Assembly (NCBI GenBank): GCA_037176885.1
Contig: JAWWNJ010000010.1
Coordinates: 62,001-126,000, forward strand
DNA from: Favolaschia claudopus
Lineage: Eukaryota; Basidiomycota; Agaricomycetes; Agaricales; Mycenaceae
DNA length: 64,000 nucleotides
Direction of reading: 5' to 3'
Below are positions 34,742 to 46,930 of the stretch, piece by piece (positions within the stretch are counted from its first letter, which is position 1; the number at the start of each line of letters is the position of its first letter). The notes under the pieces are model-generated. The model did not search any database and was not told the DNA's origin. It saw nothing but the letters and a program-made list of their open reading frames with translations. The position numbers and the translations under genes are program-made.

Positions 34742-35955
34742 TCACTCCTTCAACGCATTCCCATTGGCGTGTCGCTTTCCCACGTGCTCCTCTGCCAGGG
34801 CTTTAGTGTCCTTTACTGCTTTGATGATACCAAACGCAAGTGCATGCAGATCGATAACGCAGACAAGGATCCGGTATCCATAGTCAAGCCGCTCTTTGAT
34901 CATATCGGGCCCGAATGCGACACCCAGTAGAGGTATGTCGGTCTCTTTGGACATTCTCTTGGCTTTCTCCATCGCCGCAACGAATTCGGGCTCGTTTCCT
35001 CGCATGGTAGGGGGTATACCCATGTCGAGCTGTAGATCTCCGGCTAACGGAATTATTTCAGAGTTTATACTATTGATTTAATCCAAGACTAAGACGCACC
35101 GCCAATCATGAACGCATCGATCTCTGGCATCTTCAAGATTTCCTCCATGTTCTTTATGCCGAGCCGAGACTCAATTTGCGGAATAATCACGCAATGTTTA
35201 TTGGCGAGACTGAAGAGTGACTCGCCCTCCGGTGTGGCGTCAGTGACTCCCGGTATCTAGAAATATATGATTGAGGTAAGCCGGTCGGGGTCGCAATTCG
35301 GGAATCTGAAAACGACTGACGAATGTAAAGGGTGGGAAGGAACGATGTCCGATTGGTCTGGTACGCGCTCAGACCGTGGAATGAATGGTTTATGTTTTCG
35401 CGTCACTCACGAGAAACGGCAGGTAGATATGACTCCTTTCATATCGTCAGCTGTCTCTACGTGCGGTACAATGATACCGCCGGCCCCCGCATCCAAGCAC
35501 CACGCCTGAGATGATTCAATCAATTAGAGCTGAGTGTAGTTGTGCGGATAATGGATTCCAACTAATTACCATGTATTCATACGACGTCTTCGTCGGCACA
35601 CGAACGACGGGGATCATTTTGCCGGCGCTTTCGTGGATGATGATTTGGATGCATTCCACCAAGAGTGCGGGGGACCACGCGACGTGTTCAGAGTCCTTAA
35701 GTTGAGTTCAGCCCCTCCTCGTGAGTCCCAGAACTAACGAAACGATTGATCATAGAAGCAACGCACAATCCAACACCAATCGGCCCCCGTCACAGCAACA
35801 GTTTTCGCGACGTGGCGGCTGGGGTAGCTCATGGCGACACCGAAGAGATATTTCCCAGACTTGAAGAGCGCTTGGAGGTTGCTCGATTGTTGGAGAGTCG
35901 GAGCACGCCCTAGGCCTTGCTCTGCGGAGGTAAGCGTGATGCGGTGTCCGTTCAT
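34742..35955 (-). CDS. HpcH/HpaI aldolase / citrate-lyase family protein
   Basis: Six exons close to 301 aa: 35955-35767, 35695-35570, 35505-35411, 35357-35321, 35256-35100 and 35043-34742. Family landmarks are DSEHVAWSP (metal/substrate region), MIPVVRVP, WCLDAGAGGIIVPHVET with the catalytic loop, FIPGVTDATPEGE, CVIIPQIES (the metal-ligand Glu) and a MIGAGDLQLDMG block with the metal-ligand Asp. These class II aldolases cleave or form 2-oxo acids (for example 2-keto-3-deoxy sugar acids) with pyruvate or oxaloacetate and a divalent cation. The length is typical. It lies head-to-tail with the halogenase on the same strand, so it could belong to the proposed cluster or to ordinary carbon metabolism. 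Confidence 0.9.
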
Positions 35956-36369
35956 GTTTTTTTTTTGTTGAGCGCTAAACGAAGTGCGTTTTGTTAAGTT
36001 CAAGTGCGCGTTGCCTTCGCTGTATTTATGGTTCATCTCGAGCTGGGAACATGCGGAGCGCCGATGTGGGTCAGCTTACACAGACCTCCTACAATAGCAC
36101 AGGGAAAAAGGAAAGCCCCGGGTATTGGCGGCCGTGAGGGATACTTACACGGCATACCGCTTCAAATCCCACGAAAACCCCACGTAGAACGAGTTGGTTT
36201 TCCGCGGATGATGGGCGTGAAAAACCTTTGGGTCAATGTTGGGTTGAACATCATCTGGTCTGCCGTGCATTACGGGTTTACGCGATTCGAAATTCCAGAT
36301 TGCATCTAAAAACGATTTTACAGCTTAACTCCATGATGTACGGTGTACAGAACTATTTCCCCGAAGCTT
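35956..36369. other. Intergenic spacer between halogenase and aldolase genes
   Basis: About 410 bp with no gene. It probably holds the aldolase promoter and the halogenase terminator. Confidence 0.55.
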
Positions 36370-38607
36370 CTACCGAACAGTGACACGCTGGAGACCCAAA
36401 GAACCTCTATCCAATACGACATCGAAGCCATTCAAACTTTCCCCCTCGAAGTTCCAGTTAAACATCCCGGTCAGAGCCTTCGGTTCAGGTGAGTGTGGGT
36501 TATTTATTTGGATCCACGCAAAAAGCTCTAACCTTTCTCGCATTGATGCGCTGCAGAATATCTTGACTCTCTTCGTCGGCTCCACTGGCTTTAGCGAGGA
36601 GGTCGGGTTTCATATAATCCTTGTTGGGCACCGCAGGTCCATTCTCCGCCAACAATTGGTCGAAGCGCTCACTCAGCCCCTCATGCTGTGGGTCTCCTCC
36701 TTGAAGCACACCGAATCCCGACCCGACAAAGTCGACCGTCTTCTGTATCGCCGCCATTTTCGCCGTGTCAGTGTCGTCGCCCTGGATGACTGAATAATGA
36801 TCCTACTGTTAAACATTTGTACGTGGTATCTGAGATCACTAGTACTCACCGGGCCTAATGAAGTCGAAAGCGCGGTCGAAGTTGTCCTCGTCGACTTCGG
36901 AAAGCATGGTTGATTCTTGGTGATGGATCTGTTTGTACACTCCAAGAACCACGAGCAGGAATCTGACCGCGACGTATTAGTAACCGCTGGGAACCTTGAT
37001 TCGAAGGGAGTTTTACGAACCTGGTATAAGATACGGAAACTTTCTTACTGTGTAGGGCGCTCGCCTCTTCCTCAGTGCAATGCTTACGAATGGAAGCAGC
37101 GATCGTGGTGGCGGCCGAAAGTGCACCCGTGAACGCAAGATGAACTCCAGACGAAAACACCGGGTCGATCTAGATAGAGGTATAATGTGAGCCGTCTTGT
37201 CAATGAAAAATTCTCGTCGAATTGCTTACAAATGCTGGAATTTATAGCGTTAGTTCATTCATCTCAAGTCAAAGTACAAGAAAACTCGAAACTGACCTCC
37301 GGCGTCTCCAACAATGCGGAAGTTGGGACCAGCGTACTCGCCGGCGGAGTAGCTGTAGTCTGCGGCGGATTTGGTGTCGCTGACGAACTTGCCGTCGCCG
37401 ATGAGTTTCATTGTGCCTGGCGCGAGGGCAAGTTGGCCGAGGTAGTATTCTTTAGCATCGGCAGCGGCCGCCTTCTTGGCACGCGCTTCCGGCTCCGTGA
37501 TGACCACGCCCACCGAGGTCTTGTGGGCAAGAGGGATGAACCACGCCCAACCCGTTTCATCTGAATAGACCACATCAGTACGAATACAAGGAAAACTCGA
37601 ATCCACTCAAATTGAGTGCGTACCTGTGAGCGCTTCAAACCAGGGGGAATTCTCTCGGCGCGTTCCCTTCCCGTACATGTTAGTCCCCTCCCAATACCCC
37701 CAAGTCGCGAGGTTCTTCAACACGGGATTCTGCGTGAATTTCCTGTTCTTGAGATAACGCGTAGACATGATGCCGGCTCTCCCGGATCCATCGACGAGGT
37801 ACGAAAAGCTGATCCGCCCACTGCCTTGTTCGGATTTCCAGTCGGCCGCGATCGGCTGGCCCGGGTGATCTGGGGAGAAGATGATGTCGGTGACACGGAC
37901 GCCTTCGTGGATCGATGCGCCGCATTTGCCGGCGTGTTTGAGGAGGATGTCGTCCAGGTCCGCGCGAGTCTAGATGTACATTGCCGTGATCAGCATTTGC
38001 TGACGCTATGCAATTGAAGCAGGAGTGAACTCACGACGTTGAAAGCACCTCTCTCGGGGTGTTCACCTCCATGCGTGAAATCGGTATCTAAGGAGAAAGG
38101 TACGAATGAGCGAGGTCCGCACGATAGATAAAAAGAATATACGCACATCCTTCACGTTTGCGCTGGTTCAATTTTACAGCGGCGCCAACCTGATGAAAGT
38201 TGAAGGGTTAAGTTGAGTTCCTTCATACGTTCAATGAAAAGAGGAAATAAGACGAACCTTGGCAGCAAATCCAAATTCTTCAACTGCCTCGTGAGCACCG
38301 ATATATTTGAGGAATAGACGGAACGACGAAAGCATCGTTTCTCCAATGTGATATCTAGGGAAAATGTCCTTTTCGAAGACGGTAACCTGGAACCCCTCTG
38401 AATGCGCCGAGTCAACGAAACGGTCGTATAGTTTGAATGGGGAATCAAACCAACCTCTAGCTAGAACTGCGGCCGAGTACGAGCCAGCGGGGCCGCCTCC
38501 GATCACGAGGATTTGGGTGGAAGATGGGGGCTGGGTGATAATGTAAGTGAAACACGATGGAATTCTCGTTCGGCGGCGGCGCTTACGGTAGTGGATGAGT
38601 TGGACAT
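36370..38607 (-). CDS. Flavin-dependent halogenase
   Basis: Twelve exons close to 524 aa: 38607-38587, 38530-38455, 38397-38258, 38189-38147, 38087-38035, 37969-37624, 37560-37297, a 5-nt microexon 37234-37230, 37169-37021, 36962-36850, 36789-36533 and 36477-36370. The FAD-binding GGGPAG is at residues 18-23. EKDIFPRYHIGETML, the candidate catalytic Lys79 in FAAKVGAAVK and the halogenase hallmark WxWxIP (WAWFIP, 231-236) follow. GDAGAFIDPVFSSGVHLAF is the second flavin motif. The NQRKREGYTDF stretch recalls the basidiomycete ArmH-type enzymes that chlorinate phenols. It would need reduced FAD, chloride or bromide, and O2. Its neighbours are an IDO-like gene and an A-T-R synthetase. Confidence 0.92.
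37230..37234 (-). other. 5-nt microexon of the halogenase gene
   Basis: The bases CATTT on the minus strand, flanked by CCAG and GTAAGC, supply the Ala-Phe of the conserved GDAGAFIDP motif. Without them the frame and the motif are lost. Confidence 0.75.
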
Positions 38608-40409
38608 AGTATCTGGTAGCGAGGAGCTAGTATCTATGTGAGCGAGAAAGGAGTTTGTTGAACTTATGCGCAAGTAACTCTTGATCTTCAACGCAAGCCC
38701 GACCTTGGTTTTTAAAGGAACTCTTACATGTTTTAATAGAATTCAACTTCAGAAGGACGTGATATGAGACTGCCACTCTCTCGGACCACGATGAGATCTG
38801 AGTACATGTGATAAAAATTTAGAATCATAACAATTATTTAGCATTTACCGGCATAGGCGTCTGAATTCGGATATTTGAGTGGGGCTACCGACTTGAACTC
38901 GGACATTCCGGTGGGGGCCCGTGGGGCCCCCGCCCCAAAGCATGGTAGCAATCTGTCTCGGAAAAGAACTTTGTGAGTATGCTCGGGCAGGAGGAGTGAC
39001 GCCCGATCTTTGGTCATTCCGCGAACCTCCCACGAAAAAAGTCAACATATCATGCTCCATAATTCAATGCGGTTGGGCTGAACGCAATACAATACAGAAA
39101 CGCAGCCCGACGCGTACGTCGGTAGATGTTGGCAGTGGTGGAAATGTCTACGGAGAACGATGGCTGGAAATAACATCGAGTCCGTCATGCTAAATTGTCA
39201 GTTTAGCAACGAAACGACGAGAGGACTTGCACAAGATGGAATGCCGATTATAGCCGTCCAAACTCTAATTTCAGCTTTCCGTTGAATCCGTTCGTTTTCG
39301 GGTTCCGTAAATAGCGAAGTAACATGTTCCTCTGGGGGCGATCCTTTGTGCTCATCTCATTGTCGACGCCGCAAACCTCACGAGCTAGAACCCATCGGGA
39401 AGCAAGAGAAATAAGAAGAGCAATTGGGACGTTGATTCGTTTCGTTCTTGTCGTTTGTTTCGTCAAAATCAGCCGGATTTCGGTGGGTAACCGGGTATTA
39501 GCGAGGAAATTCAAGCGTCAGTGGTGTCGGAATTATTGGTGTCGTCGAGGGCAAAATCTTCCCACCCAATTGAAGGTATCGAACAAATATCGAAGACAGG
39601 TGAAAGGAAAGCCACATGAGGACGCCGACGGCCAGTGTCGGCCAATGACGGCGATCATGAAGAGCTGATTCGATCAAACACCTCTTCCTTTAGTACCGCC
39701 ATGTTCTCCCGCAATACCAAGAACGCTCGATGTTCTGCGGACTTCTGACGCGCTGGCTTTTCAAAGAAACGACATTATTTTCGGAAAATGGCAAACCGAC
39801 ATTGTGTAACCTCAATCTGCTCAGGCAATTCCCCAGCCTTCCTTCTCAAACCAGTGAATTCGGCTTTCAAAATCAGACTTTCTTTACCTTCAATTGAATC
39901 TCAATGCCGAAATCCAAGGACAGCTCTTAGCGCCTCGTAAACGTGTCTTCTGTGTCCAGCTTTTTATCCCTGCCTAAAAAAAGAATTCACCAAAATAGCC
40001 GTCATCCCCGGCGGCGGTCGAACGTTCTGAAGTTGTAACGTTCAACCTTTCGGCATTCCGCCCTAAGTTCTAAAATCATTCACAGAAGAACATCGGGGGT
40101 TACAAGCCCGAGAAAAACAAAGTTGCTCCCGGTAACTTCGCTCAAAGCGGCCGCTCGATGCTTATGCTCCGTGTGCTTTTACGGTTGATGTGCCATGTTT
40201 TTCGAGGTGAAAATCCATGGAGAAAGCCGTTCCTTCTGAATCCTGGGAATCGCTCATGGAGCGCGGAACATATACATCAAGGTCACGCCAAATTGTCACC
40301 TCAACGTGCAATAACGGTTGAGAATAGGACTTGCACGAGATGGAAGGTGCTTTATTGCGCGTACCTGCCTGATTCGAGTCGACCGAAAGGTTGATTCACA
40401 TCCCTCACA
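38608..40409. other. Intergenic region between divergently oriented cluster genes
   Basis: This 1.8 kb separates the halogenase start from the IDO-like start and may hold a shared control region. A GC-rich hairpin (GGGGGCCC-CACG-GGCCCCC) lies near 38912-38934, next to a T-arm-like sequence. Two short similar segments (about 39180-39245 and 40285-40345, sharing GGACTTGCACrAGATGGAA) form a weak direct repeat. No gene is recognised. Confidence 0.45.
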
Positions 40410-41928
40410 ATGCTTTCCTGGATATTCTCATTCTGGAGCCCTTCGTTGTCCCGCGATGTAGCGGTTGAACAAGATTCCAAACCAATCGTCCACGAACCCC
40501 CGAGACACCGCTCACTAGAATTTCTCCGTGACCTAGTCGAACTTGGCGGCGGTGGAGCATGGCCCCCGATCGCTACATACGAGAAATCGTGGCCACCGGT
40601 GCTTCAGCCATATCATTGGGTATCGAGGATCATGGAACCTTTGCTCCCAATCGAGGAGCCATCTTTAGACTGCGCTCGAAACCGAGACATTATTGACTCG
40701 TTCAGGGCGCGTATGCGGTTCGAGCTTGCCCAGCGCATCAACACCACCGAGGTCGAACAAGCGCTGGAAGAATGGGAGACTCATGATCCTCGTTCCTTTC
40801 AGTCTGCCTGGCTTGGGTTCTTTGCCTGTATCTCATTTCTTAGACATGCTTACCGGTGCAGTGTTCACGCTCATCTTGATCATTGTTAATACTGACAACG
40901 TCGTAGCTGGGGAACCATACCCATTGTCAGTGCGGCTCAAAGCGAAGTCTCGGTTGTATTTCCACCAGAGCTTGAGCTACCTTGGCGGGCTCTGCAGCGT
41001 CACTTTGGAATCTCGTCTCCTAGTGGCTGCCTCACTTCGATATGTTATAGCAACCTCACTACTGGGGCAGACAAAGTGCAGTACAGTGCCACCATCGGCA
41101 TGAGCGATCTCCATAGATCCACCGAATTCTCAAACACAAAATTTGTTATCGATATCGAATCGATGGTACGTCTGTTCAAGACGATCTAGAATTCGATCTC
41201 GTCTGATCGCTTCAACTCTGTTTCATGCCAGATGCTCCCCGTTTACACTCTTTTCGCCGAAGCAATCGCATACATGGACGCTGAAAATCCGGACGCTGCT
41301 CGAGATGCCTTACACACCGCCAATGACCTATTGCGGACGACTCTCAAATTCTTCTTCAACACCATGGTCGAACGCACTCTATCGCCGAAAGTCTGGATGG
41401 TTAGAATTTTCAATCAAATACACCCGATGACTGATTATTTTCCGCAGGCCTATGTTCAGGGCTTCCAAGGCTGGGCTCTCGATAACACTGACGGCAGTTC
41501 CGGCGCTCAGACACTAATCTTTCGAACCCTGGATTCCTTCCTTGGTATCAAACCCTGGCCCACGTTCGAGCAGGAGCGTCTCCATGTACCTGAGTCTCAA
41601 CGAAACTGGCTCAACTGCTTGCGGACCTATGACATCAGATATGTGGCTAAAAACAGGGACTACGTGCATGTGACGGCCGAATTAGACTCTCTCGTGAAGC
41701 AACTTCGAGTATGTGGATCAAAATCTATTTGTTTTCTGCTTATGCATGAGCGCTTTCAAGCTATGGAGAATGGGACATATGCGGCGCATGCAGGTTTATG
41801 AGTCCGTTCATCGCCCTGAGCGCAAGACTATGACGGCTGGGATATCGGTTGTTGATGCCCCTAACGAGGAGCAGATGATTTTGCGTTTGAAAACGGAGCT
41901 TGGGAAACGGCTAGCGCAGACGATATAG
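40410..41928 (+). CDS. Indoleamine 2,3-dioxygenase-like heme protein
   Basis: Four exons close to 449 aa: 40410-40855, 40907-41165, 41232-41708 and 41761-41928. The all-helical C-terminal half resembles IDO. It has a helix MLPVYTLFAEAIAYMDA, a stretch PKVWMVRIFNQIHP, then FQGWALDNTDGSSGAQTLIF and RTLDSFLG, which matches the IDO GGSAxQSxxxxxxDxxLG heme-pocket block. Later LRLWRMGHMRRM has the R-x2-H spacing of the proximal heme His (His400), and a KTMTAG segment follows. IDO enzymes open the indole ring of tryptophan to N-formylkynurenine; several fungal relatives have lost or changed that activity. It lies 0.8 kb upstream of the A-T-R gene on the same strand, suggesting it shapes or supplies that enzyme's substrate. 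Confidence 0.7.
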
Positions 41929-42724
41929 GTAACTGGCAGCCCACGAAGTTTGAAGCAGATGATCGATTATCAGTGTACGACCCTGTATTATAAAGATTTT
42001 ATTCAAATGTCCTTTCTATTCGCTGAATCATGTGTCTAGCCCTCCGACCTCCACCCCATATACCAAAGAATGGAGAACATCAGCCGCCCGCTCCATTGCC
42101 TCTGGAACCCCATGGGCTTTTGAATTTCTTCACGCAGGCCTGAGGTTCTCCGGGTGTAACCTCCGCCGGAGCCAGGTTCTCGGGCGCTTCTTTTCGTCTT
42201 TTGCGGCCCAAATATATCCTCCCATCACTCAAATTTAGCCAGCACTCGGGCGGAATGTTGAAAGTGCTGCCAGATTCGAATCACCTGCGTGCTTTAGGCA
42301 GCCGCGGCATACAAACCAATTCATTGCGTCTTCTTGTCCGTGTTTTGCGTGCAAAACAGACAGTGGTTCTCCCGATCTTACTGGTCAAGTTATACATCTA
42401 CCATGGACCTCCATGGTCTCCGCTGTTGTTACTGCTGGTCAAGGATGCTGCGGAGTAATGAACGTTCGCACACTCGCCACTGGAATCCCGCTGTCCCCAG
42501 TGAGCTTCGGACTACAGAGCGGCTGCTACACAGCAAGTTGAAGTTGTAATTGATGGGTTTGTTGAAATCCAAGCTAGAATTAGATACATACCACGTTCGA
42601 ATCGAATTATGTACAGAAGGGCGACAGATAGTTCCCGTGAGCGCATATCATGCGTGGCAAACCTGACGAGTCTTACATTCTCCCACCTCGTATCCTTGTA
42701 TATTGTACTCGCCATTGCTGAAGC
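41929..42724. other. Intergenic spacer upstream of the A-T-R gene
   Basis: About 0.8 kb with no gene recognised. It is the probable terminator of the IDO-like gene and promoter of the A-T-R gene. Confidence 0.5.
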
Positions 42725-45700
42725 ATGACGCACCGACGTCTAGTAGTACCCAAGGTGGCCCGAAACCAAGCGCTTTCATGCACCACTTTCACACCTCCAT
42801 CGCTGGATGGCACCTTGTCTGTACCACAGATGTGCGACTGGCATTTCCAGAACAGCCCCAACCACGCACTCTTTTGCTTCTCTCGCGCAGACGGGTCCAC
42901 CCAGACAATCTACTGGCCAGAGGCCGTCCATGCCATTTGGGTTGGCGCGAAGATCCTCAGGGATCGTTTCAACTGGGTACCGGGTGCGGCCAAAGCCCCT
43001 GTAGTTGCCATCCTTGCCACATCTGGTGCGCTTGTTTTGATTTTCTTTTATCCGTATCGGTATCTCATGTTCAAATCAGATACTATATCGTACTTCACCA
43101 TGATCAACAGCTGCTTCAGAGCAAATTACACCGTCTTCCCTATCTCTCCACGAAATTCCCCCGCTGCAGTCGCGCACCTGCTTGACAAGGTCGGCGTTCA
43201 GCGCCTCCTCCTTGGTCAAGAACCCTCCATGCAAGACCTCTTAGCTGCCGCCCTCAACATTCTGAGAGAAAAATATCCCGAAACACAACCCCCGAATGTA
43301 TCGCAGCTCCCACCTTTCGAAGTTCTGTTCCTTCCTGAAAATGAACGCATACTGGTCCCTGAATCCGTTCCCTACGAATTCATGGGCCCAGACTCTACTC
43401 TGCTCATAGTACACTCTTCGGGTATGATTTTCGCTCCATAATCATTGTCTTGTTCATTTTGACAATTCGCGGTAGGATCGACGTCGTTTCCGAAGCCAAT
43501 CTATTGGTCCAACCAGCGCTGCCTTGAAACTTCACTCTTCCCGTGGTTCGGTGAACGCGATCTCACCAACCAACGCATCTCCCTCCATGCGACGCCAATG
43601 TATCACAGTGAGTATTTTCATCGTTCACTAGAATCCGTGTGATGACTTGAACCTGAATGCGTCAAGTTATGGGAATCCTTCAAGTATTCTGGTCGGTGAG
43701 TTCAATAAACCATTTGTCGAAACTAGTCAATAATATTCTCTGTAGGCTTCGGCGGGATTGGTTATCACGTCGAATTTGCCGAGGGCTATACCGTTGCTTC
43801 CTACTGCGGAAGCTTTCTTCGACGGCGCCAAGGCCACCGACACCGATATACTATTGTCTGTGCCATCGTTCATCGAGGTGTGCAGTTCTGTGATTACGGA
43901 ATTCAAGTATGTTGAACTTCGTTTTGCAAGACATGGGCTAGCAAGCCAGAATGCGTACGATGGTTGGCCGGACGGACTGGTATTGTGAGTATTGCTCCGT
44001 CACCATCTGGAAGGGAGTCTAGATGCTGATATTCCGTATGCAGCTTTACAGCGGCGGCCCTCTCAATAAAGAGATCGGGAACTTTTTGATTTCACAAGGT
44101 GTCACGCTATTCATTCAATACGGATTGTAAGTACCCTTTCATATGATGATACGGGCTCTTTTCATGACGACGATACAGGTCTGAAGCCGGGATGGTCAGC
44201 CTTGTGCTTCCATGTAAGCGAATCTTCTCGGACGACATACCTTGAAACATGAATGCATACTGAACACCTCACGTACAGCGGAAGTCGGTCCCACCGACTG
44301 GGAATATTTCACCTTGCCAAGCGTCATGACGCCCGAGATGATTCCGCACGGGAACAATACTTTCGAACTGGTAATGGTCGTACGTGTCGTTGTCTTACTC
44401 GGGTGACAGATATATCTTCTGACGGGTTCATTAATACCCAGTCCAACGAATTTTACACACCTGCGGTCACGAACACGACAGTTAGAGGCAAAGGGGCGTT
44501 CGCAACCTCAGATCTACTGCTGGCTCATCCCACCAAGCCCGGTCACTGGAAAGTCTACGGGAGAACGGACGATCAGATCATGCATAGCACGGGCGAGAAG
44601 GTAGTTTAACCACTCATCTCTCGCTAATTTGTGTATACTCACGGGCGCTCCCAGACGAATCCAACTCCGCTGGGTAGGTGTTCATTCATGCGAAACATTT
44701 TTATATGCGCTGATGGAGCCGTCAGAGAGTCTTCTGAACCAAGATCCCCACGTCCGCTCCTCGGTGATATTCGGCCGAGGACGTTTCCAGGCAGGGGTCA
44801 TTGTAGAGCCCCAGCCAGCATACAAGTTCGATCCCGAAGACCAAGTCAAGCTTGCTGAGTTCCGAAACATGATTTGGTTCGTCCATAAAGACGATAAAAT
44901 AGCATGAAACCTCACGTTTTTTAGGAGCACGGTGGTGAAAATGAACGAAATAGCGCCGCAGCATTCGCGTTTGTTCAAGGAGATGATTACAGTGGTGAAG
45001 CCTGGCAAACCGTAAGCCACAGTATCAACCGTCCGAGAAGATTAGATCCAAAACATTAGAATAGATTCACGTACACTGCTAAAATGACTGTCCGTCGAGC
45101 ATCAGTCATTGCCGACTACGAGGAAGAGATCGACGCGCTGTACAAGCTCGTCGACGACTCTACCTCGCTCAATATCAACATCCCCCCTCCGACTGATTGG
45201 TGCGAAGATTCCGTGCGCAACTTCGTGCGTGCGGCGATCGTCAGCGTACTGACGCACCACGTGGGGGACGAGGACGACATCTTCCAACACGGATGCGACA
45301 GTCTGCAGGCGACCTGGATCCGGAATGCCCTCCTCCACGCGCTGCGCGAGCAAACACACCTCGACACTCGAAGGCACACCAAGAACTTTGTGTACGAGTA
45401 TCCGACTGTTGCAAGGCTGGGGCGGTATTTGTATAGTTTGGGGGATCGAGATGGTTCTGGAGGAGAAGGGCGTGAGGAGGAGGAGGAGATGCAGCAGAGC
45501 GTGGAGGCGAAAACGCGTACGATGCACGCGATGGTGGCAAAGTATACCAGTAATTTGCGAAGTCCGCTCAGACCCGCGGTTAACGGAACGCATGCTCCCA
45601 TTCGGGATAATGGTATGGCCGTGCTTGTCACGGGGACCACGGGAGGGCTGGGATGTTGCCTCCTCGCGCAACTGCTACAGGATCCGCGTGTTAGCAGAGT

Positions 45701-46930
45701 GTATGCGTTTAACAGGGCGGGACCGGGCGCGGGGGAGTTATTCGAACGCCAGAGGCGGATGCTCGTTGAGCGGGGACTGGATGGTGGTATTTTGGAAGAT
45801 GAGAAGCTCACACTGCTTGAGGGAGATTTGTCGGAATTCAATCTTGGAATTTCCGAAGAAAACTACGACGTGGTCAGCTCTTCGTTTGAACGTGACTGTT
45901 TTGATCTTACTGACGAGGATATTTTCGTAGCTATACAAGCGTGTTACACATATAATCCATTCTGGTTAGTGGGAAGCCCTAGATTCGTTGCGATACTCGA
46001 TACTGATACTGTTCAAAAGCCTGGCCTGTGAATTTCAGCATCACGTTGAGCTCATTCGAGCGTAACATAAAAGGCCTTCGCAATCTGATCGATTTCTCAC
46101 TAGCCTCCCCGTTCGCAGAACCACGTACTCTTCTATACACCAGCTCCATCGGAGTCTTCCACAGCCCACCAGCTGAATTGCACGCACAAGGATATCCGGA
46201 GATCGCGATAGACGCGGGTGTAGCTGCGGGGAGCGGGTACGAACAGTCGAAGTGGGTTTGTGAGGAGATCCTTCGCGTCACCGCTGAGGCGCACCCTACT
46301 ACGGCGAAACTGCTCGTCGTGAGGGTGGGGCAGCTGTGCGGCGGGGTGAACGGGGCGTGGAACGCACAAGAGTGGTTGCCGGCGGTTATCCAGAGCGGGA
46401 AGGTCATTGGATGTCTTCCGGACGATAGCAGAGTGAGTTCTTCCTTCATTTTCATATATGCGGTCATCAGAGAAACGAAGGCTGAGCACGCGTACGCACG
46501 AATTACTTAGGACGTATCGTGGATACCGGTCCACGTCGCCGCCGCCGCTCTCATCGATTTCCTGGGCCTCCCGACGGGAAGGATCTTGCACTTGGTCAAT
46601 CCGAGATCGGTGCCGTGGCGCACGCTCGCGGCGGCCGCCGCCTCTGCGTTGGATGCGCCAATCGTGCCGTACGCGGAGTGGCTTGGTAGACTGGAAGCTG
46701 CTATTAGAGAACAACCGAAGAGTGCGACGGTGTTGCGGGCAACACACCTGCTCGATTTCTTCCGTTCCCTCCGGGAAGAGATTCCGCAGGAGGAGGCTTT
46801 TGGATTGATGAGGCTGGACATGGGTAATGCGCTTGCTGCGTCAAGACATTTGCGTGATGTGGAGTTCCGGTTGTCGGGGAGGGACATGGAGCAGTGGATG
46901 AAATATTGGCGAAGCGTAGACCTATTCTGA
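42725..46930 (+). CDS. NRPS-like adenylation-thiolation-reductase (carboxylic acid reductase type)
   Basis: Seventeen exons close in frame to 1096 aa: 42725-43025, 43080-43421, 43476-43607, 43667-43695, 43746-43877, 43931-43984, 44044-44126, 44179-44213, 44279-44379, 44442-44600, 44655-44673, 44726-44876, 44925-45011, 45065-45872, 45940-45964, 46020-46432 and 46511-46930. The A domain has core A3 HSSGSTSFPKP (212-222), A5 YGLSEAG (about 356-362) and A7 YGRTDDQ (442-448). The T domain has the phosphopantetheine Ser621 in GCDSLQATW. The R domain has TGTTGGLG (731-738) for NADPH and a Y893-x3-K897 catalytic pair in YEQSK. There is no condensation domain. It would adenylate a carboxylic acid, load it on the carrier and release it as an aldehyde or alcohol. 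The substrate is unknown. Confidence 0.93.

Noticed and set aside
39180..40345. Possible LTR pair around GGACTTGCACRAGATGGAA
   Set aside because: Similarity is limited to about 60 bp with no primer-binding site, polypurine tract or duplication.
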